Of a stretch of DNA of 64,000 nucleotides, positions 61,828 through 64,000 are shown one piece after another (within the stretch, counting starts at the first letter, position 1; every line of letters starts with the position of its first letter). Under the pieces are notes generated by a model, which was given only the letters and a program-made list of their open reading frames with translations, was not told the origin of the DNA and made no database searches. Both the position numbers and the translations under genes were made by a program. Origin of the DNA: Panulirus ornatus (lineage: Eukaryota; Arthropoda; Malacostraca; Decapoda; Palinuridae); NCBI RefSeq assembly GCF_036320965.1, contig NC_092225.1, positions 60,995,108 to 61,059,107 on the forward strand, in the 5' to 3' direction.

Positions 61828-61830
<3 letters not shown>

Positions 61831-62003
61831 CCTAGCTCAAGCCACGTAACTATTTTATCGACCAACCATTAGGGGAGGTGGATGAACAGCTGGGTGGAGT
61901 ATAGACCGACTGCCGCAGTTACGACCCGTGCACTCGACCCTGGGCGGCCCGTGAATTCACCACAGTCAACAACGTTAACCTCTACACCAGGGAGGTCCAT
62001 CCT
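61828..62003 (-). mobile_element. tRNA-derived SINE copy 3, 5' part
   Basis: On the minus strand: A-box-like 'tggtgtagagg' (61979-61989), then 'tgaattcacgggccgcccag' + ggtcgagtgcac and a decayed B box ('gggtcgtaact', about 61917-61927), then 'gctgttcatcc'. It ends at TG repeats. Confidence 0.82.
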
Positions 62004-62780
62004 CCCACATTCACCCAGATAGCCTCTGTTTCCCGTGGCTCCCTCAGTTCAGAAACCCTTCATGTTCCTTCATACAGCTACCCTACTTACGAGACCTCAC
62101 CATTCACCTCTTAATCAACTCATCTCTCTCGATATCCCAGTCTTACACAGGCAATATCATCCACATTTCCGTCCTCGATATGCAAAAGCTAAGTGACACA
62201 CCTGCACCACCCTTCCACCCCCACACGAGCGCTGGACGAGGGAGCGGCTGTGGGTACAAATCTCTCCTTAGGCCCCAGCTGGGAGATCTGAACCTATTGT
62301 AAATGTCGTCCGCGGGAAGAATAAAGTAGATTCCAGATCGTCACTTGCGCATTGCTCCATTTACCCTCATACCACCTACCTCACCTTCTGTGCTATCCTC
62401 CCGTGTTGTCAGTGCCTATCCACCTCTCGCCCGTCCCGTCCTCCGCAAACCCCCTAGTGTCAGCCATGGCTTTGTCACGGACGGCAAACAATGCCATCCA
62501 ATATCTCGCGACTTGAGATGGTGAGAATTGATTCAACGGCGGATGTCAGATGTTTGCAAATCCCCAGAAAGGAGAGTGGCAAATTACCTTTGTTGATTCA
62601 TTTTGCCGAGCTTTCGCTGTAGAGGTTATATGCAAGCGTCACATAAAACTCGGAACATTATTAATGGTACATAAGAACACACATACGCATGTTATTGACG
62701 TAAGCTTGATATGTGTGTGTGTGTGTGTGTGTATAACTGTACGGGCAGGGATTTTGACAATCATGTTGCCATGTCTTTAC

Positions 62781-62823
<43 letters not shown>

Positions 62824-62964
62824 TGTGTGTATAAACACACGCACACTTGATGTTAAATGTAATTTTGATATTTCCCAAACCATTATGTCTCCTTTACACT
62901 TCTGACGTGATATTCTGGCGACCGATTAGATATACAGTTAACCCCGAAGTCTCTCACACACAGG
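62004..62964. other. no recognisable gene; two (GT)n tracts
   Basis: GT tracts at 62711-62732 and 62784-62821. The rest is unassigned. Confidence 0.5.
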
Positions 62965-63440
62965 CGTTCTTATGGCTTATTTCCTGATAGATTATGTGTA
63001 TAACGGGGCCATTTGGTCCCCCTCTTTCTTCCACCCTCATCACCTTGTGTTACCTTGGGCTGAATTTCATCATCCACTTCGTCGTTTGTCTTGGTCCCTT
63101 TGTAAGATGATGCAATCCTCGTCATTGTTTTTATTTCTTTCGTGACCTTAGCATCATTTGCAAACATAGTCAAGCATTTAGCGGTTCCAAGATATTAGCC
63201 CTGTGTTTGCCCTTACGAAGATAATTATCTTATCCACCAAGGGAGTCTGCCCCTTATGCTTGCCTGAAAATCCTGCTCGTTTATTAACCTCTGTGTGGCA
63301 CAGCGCCCAACGCCCACCGACGTCTCAGGTACACACAATCCATCCATCCACGTCTCTTATCTAAGACAGAGTTCACTGTCTTACAGTAGTCTTGGGGAAT
63401 TGTTACACACGATCTATTTTACCTATGTCTATGTTGTCTT
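62965..63440 (-). pseudogene. LINE-E relic, downstream RT part
   Basis: Minus strand: 'MFANDAKVTKEIKTM' (63180 downwards) resembles the motif-C block (MFADDTKL-x-x-x-I) of CR1/RTE-type LINEs with the first Asp changed to Asn, followed by roughly 50 open codons without the usual EWSxKWxMxFN block. Upstream on the same strand (63200-63440) no clear motif is seen. It belongs with the RT fragment at 63712-63860. Confidence 0.55.
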
Positions 63441-63449
63441 CCACTAGGA

Positions 63450-63711
63450 CTCCCTTGGTGTAACGGTTAGTGTTCTTGGCCGTGACGCATTCACGGGCCG
63501 CTCAGTGTCGAGCCAGTAGGTTCGAATTCTGGCTACGGCAGTCAGTCCACAGTCAATCCAGCTGTTCATCCTCCCTATGGAGGTTGGTCGATGAATGGGT
63601 ACCTGGCTCAGGCTAGGGTATATGTATATGAACAGCGTTAATGAGATGGTCTTGACTACGGCTTTAGTTGCCCTTGCCATCTCAGCTAACATATAAAAAG
63701 GAGTGTAGTTT
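63450..63711 (+). mobile_element. tRNA-derived SINE copy 4 (uninterrupted)
   Basis: The only copy in the window without an internal insertion. A box 'tggtgtaacgg' (63456-63466), B box 'ggttcgaattc' (63519-63529), body 'cagctgttcatcctccctat' and 'atgggtacctggctcaggct', a short internal 'gggtatatgtatatgaacag', then the 3' end 'gcgttaatgagatggtcttg' and A-rich 'aacatataaaaagg'. About 260 bp in all. It lies between the two parts of LINE-E. Confidence 0.88.
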
Positions 63712-63860
63712 TTAAGTAGTCATCCATATACGTTCTGTTGATCTTTTCCATAATCGTACAAACTAAACTCGTCAGACGGACTGATCTGTGGTTTAGGGCA
63801 TCTTCACGATCTCCTTCATTAAAGATGGGCACGATGTCTGCTCTTTGCCACTTCCCTCGT
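63712..63860 (-). pseudogene. LINE-E relic, upstream RT part
   Basis: Minus strand, one frame without stops: 'WQRADIVPIFNEGDREDALN' followed by HRSVRLTSLVCTIMEKINR. This is the RT-1/2 block (W-x-A-x-V-x-P-x-F-K-K-G-D-R, then N-Y-R-P-V-S-L-T-S-V-x-x-K-x-x-E) shared by CR1/RTE-type LINEs; Tyr, Pro and Lys of the consensus are substituted. The SINE next to it separates it from the rest of the RT. Confidence 0.75.
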
Positions 63861-63869
63861 TACACACCG

Positions 63870-64000
63870 TGCGTGTGTACTTACCTGTTTATGCTCCTAC
63901 GAGGATGGAGTGCTACATTCTTTAGGCCCCATCACTTTCTCCTGTCATACATTTTTAAGCTTTTGTACGCTGTCTTGTATGCTGTCAGCATTCACGCTTT
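63870..64000. repeat. diverged dispersed repeat related to the composite-array unit
   Basis: 'gtgtgtacttacctgtttat' + gctcctacgaggatggagtgctacattc resembles the diverged unit at 43226-43320 ('gtttta attgcctatttgtac', 'ggagttctacgctc'). It runs towards the window end. Confidence 0.4.

Noticed and set aside
63450..63540. Functional tRNA gene
   Set aside because: Same reasoning: it is the head of a SINE.

Overview
This window looks like non-coding nuclear DNA from a large, repeat-rich animal genome, most likely a decapod crustacean. The taxon is an inference: there is no host gene to anchor it. It rests on the extreme density of (TA)n, (GT)n, (GA)n and (ATT)n microsatellites, many families of 18-70 bp minisatellites, and LINE, SINE and Penelope-like relics of a kind I associate with lobster, crab and shrimp genomes. 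I found no exon-intron gene, tRNA gene, rRNA gene, CRISPR array or bacterial operon that I could defend. Almost every long open frame is encoded by a simple repeat, a minisatellite or a retroelement.

Layout. 0-1.3 kb: 27-bp and 38-bp minisatellites. 1.6-3.0 kb: a tRNA-derived SINE split by a short (TA)n-flanked element plus a LINE fragment with an inverted 3'UTR. 3.0-5.7 kb: five minisatellites, one of them interrupted by a second SINE that itself carries a (TA)n tract and a Penelope-like tail. 5.8-10.7 kb: (TA)n tracts alternating with copies of one LINE family (LINE-A) and its possible short partner. 12.3-13.35 kb: a degenerate Penelope-like element whose late reverse-transcriptase (RT), linker and GIY-YIG parts are readable. 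18.2-20.1 kb: a decayed LINE (LINE-C). 21-31.8 kb: scattered relics, LINE-A copy 4 and quiet sequence. 31.8-39.4 kb: a cluster of 21-24 bp minisatellites, several arranged as converging arms around a recurrent core. 41-43.2 kb: a 31-bp array and a composite tandem array of about 110 unique bases plus (GT)n. 43.7-50 kb: short elements and LINE-A copies, including the best-preserved one (45.7-47.9 kb, minus strand). 50.9-53.7 kb: an older LINE-A relative retaining an endonuclease-like SDH motif, then a Jockey/CR1-like RT relic. 54.3-58.2 kb: a nearly perfect 3.9-kb array of a 21/22-bp unit. 59.3-60.2 kb: an 18-bp array. 61.6-64.0 kb: two more SINEs, one splitting a further LINE relic.

How the parts relate. 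(TA)n tracts abut most LINE-A, short-element and Penelope-like ends, so they act either as landing sites or as tails that later expanded. LINE-A and the short element share a tail motif, which suggests a LINE/SINE partnership. The tRNA-SINE has a weak internal TA-rich stretch that in three of four informative copies has become a microsatellite or taken up other elements. The most novel structures are the converging-arm minisatellites with their recurring core (3.1, 32.7, 33.85, 36.2 and 39.3 kb, with a looser case near 38.5 kb) and the large 21/22-bp array, whose unit resembles the arms.
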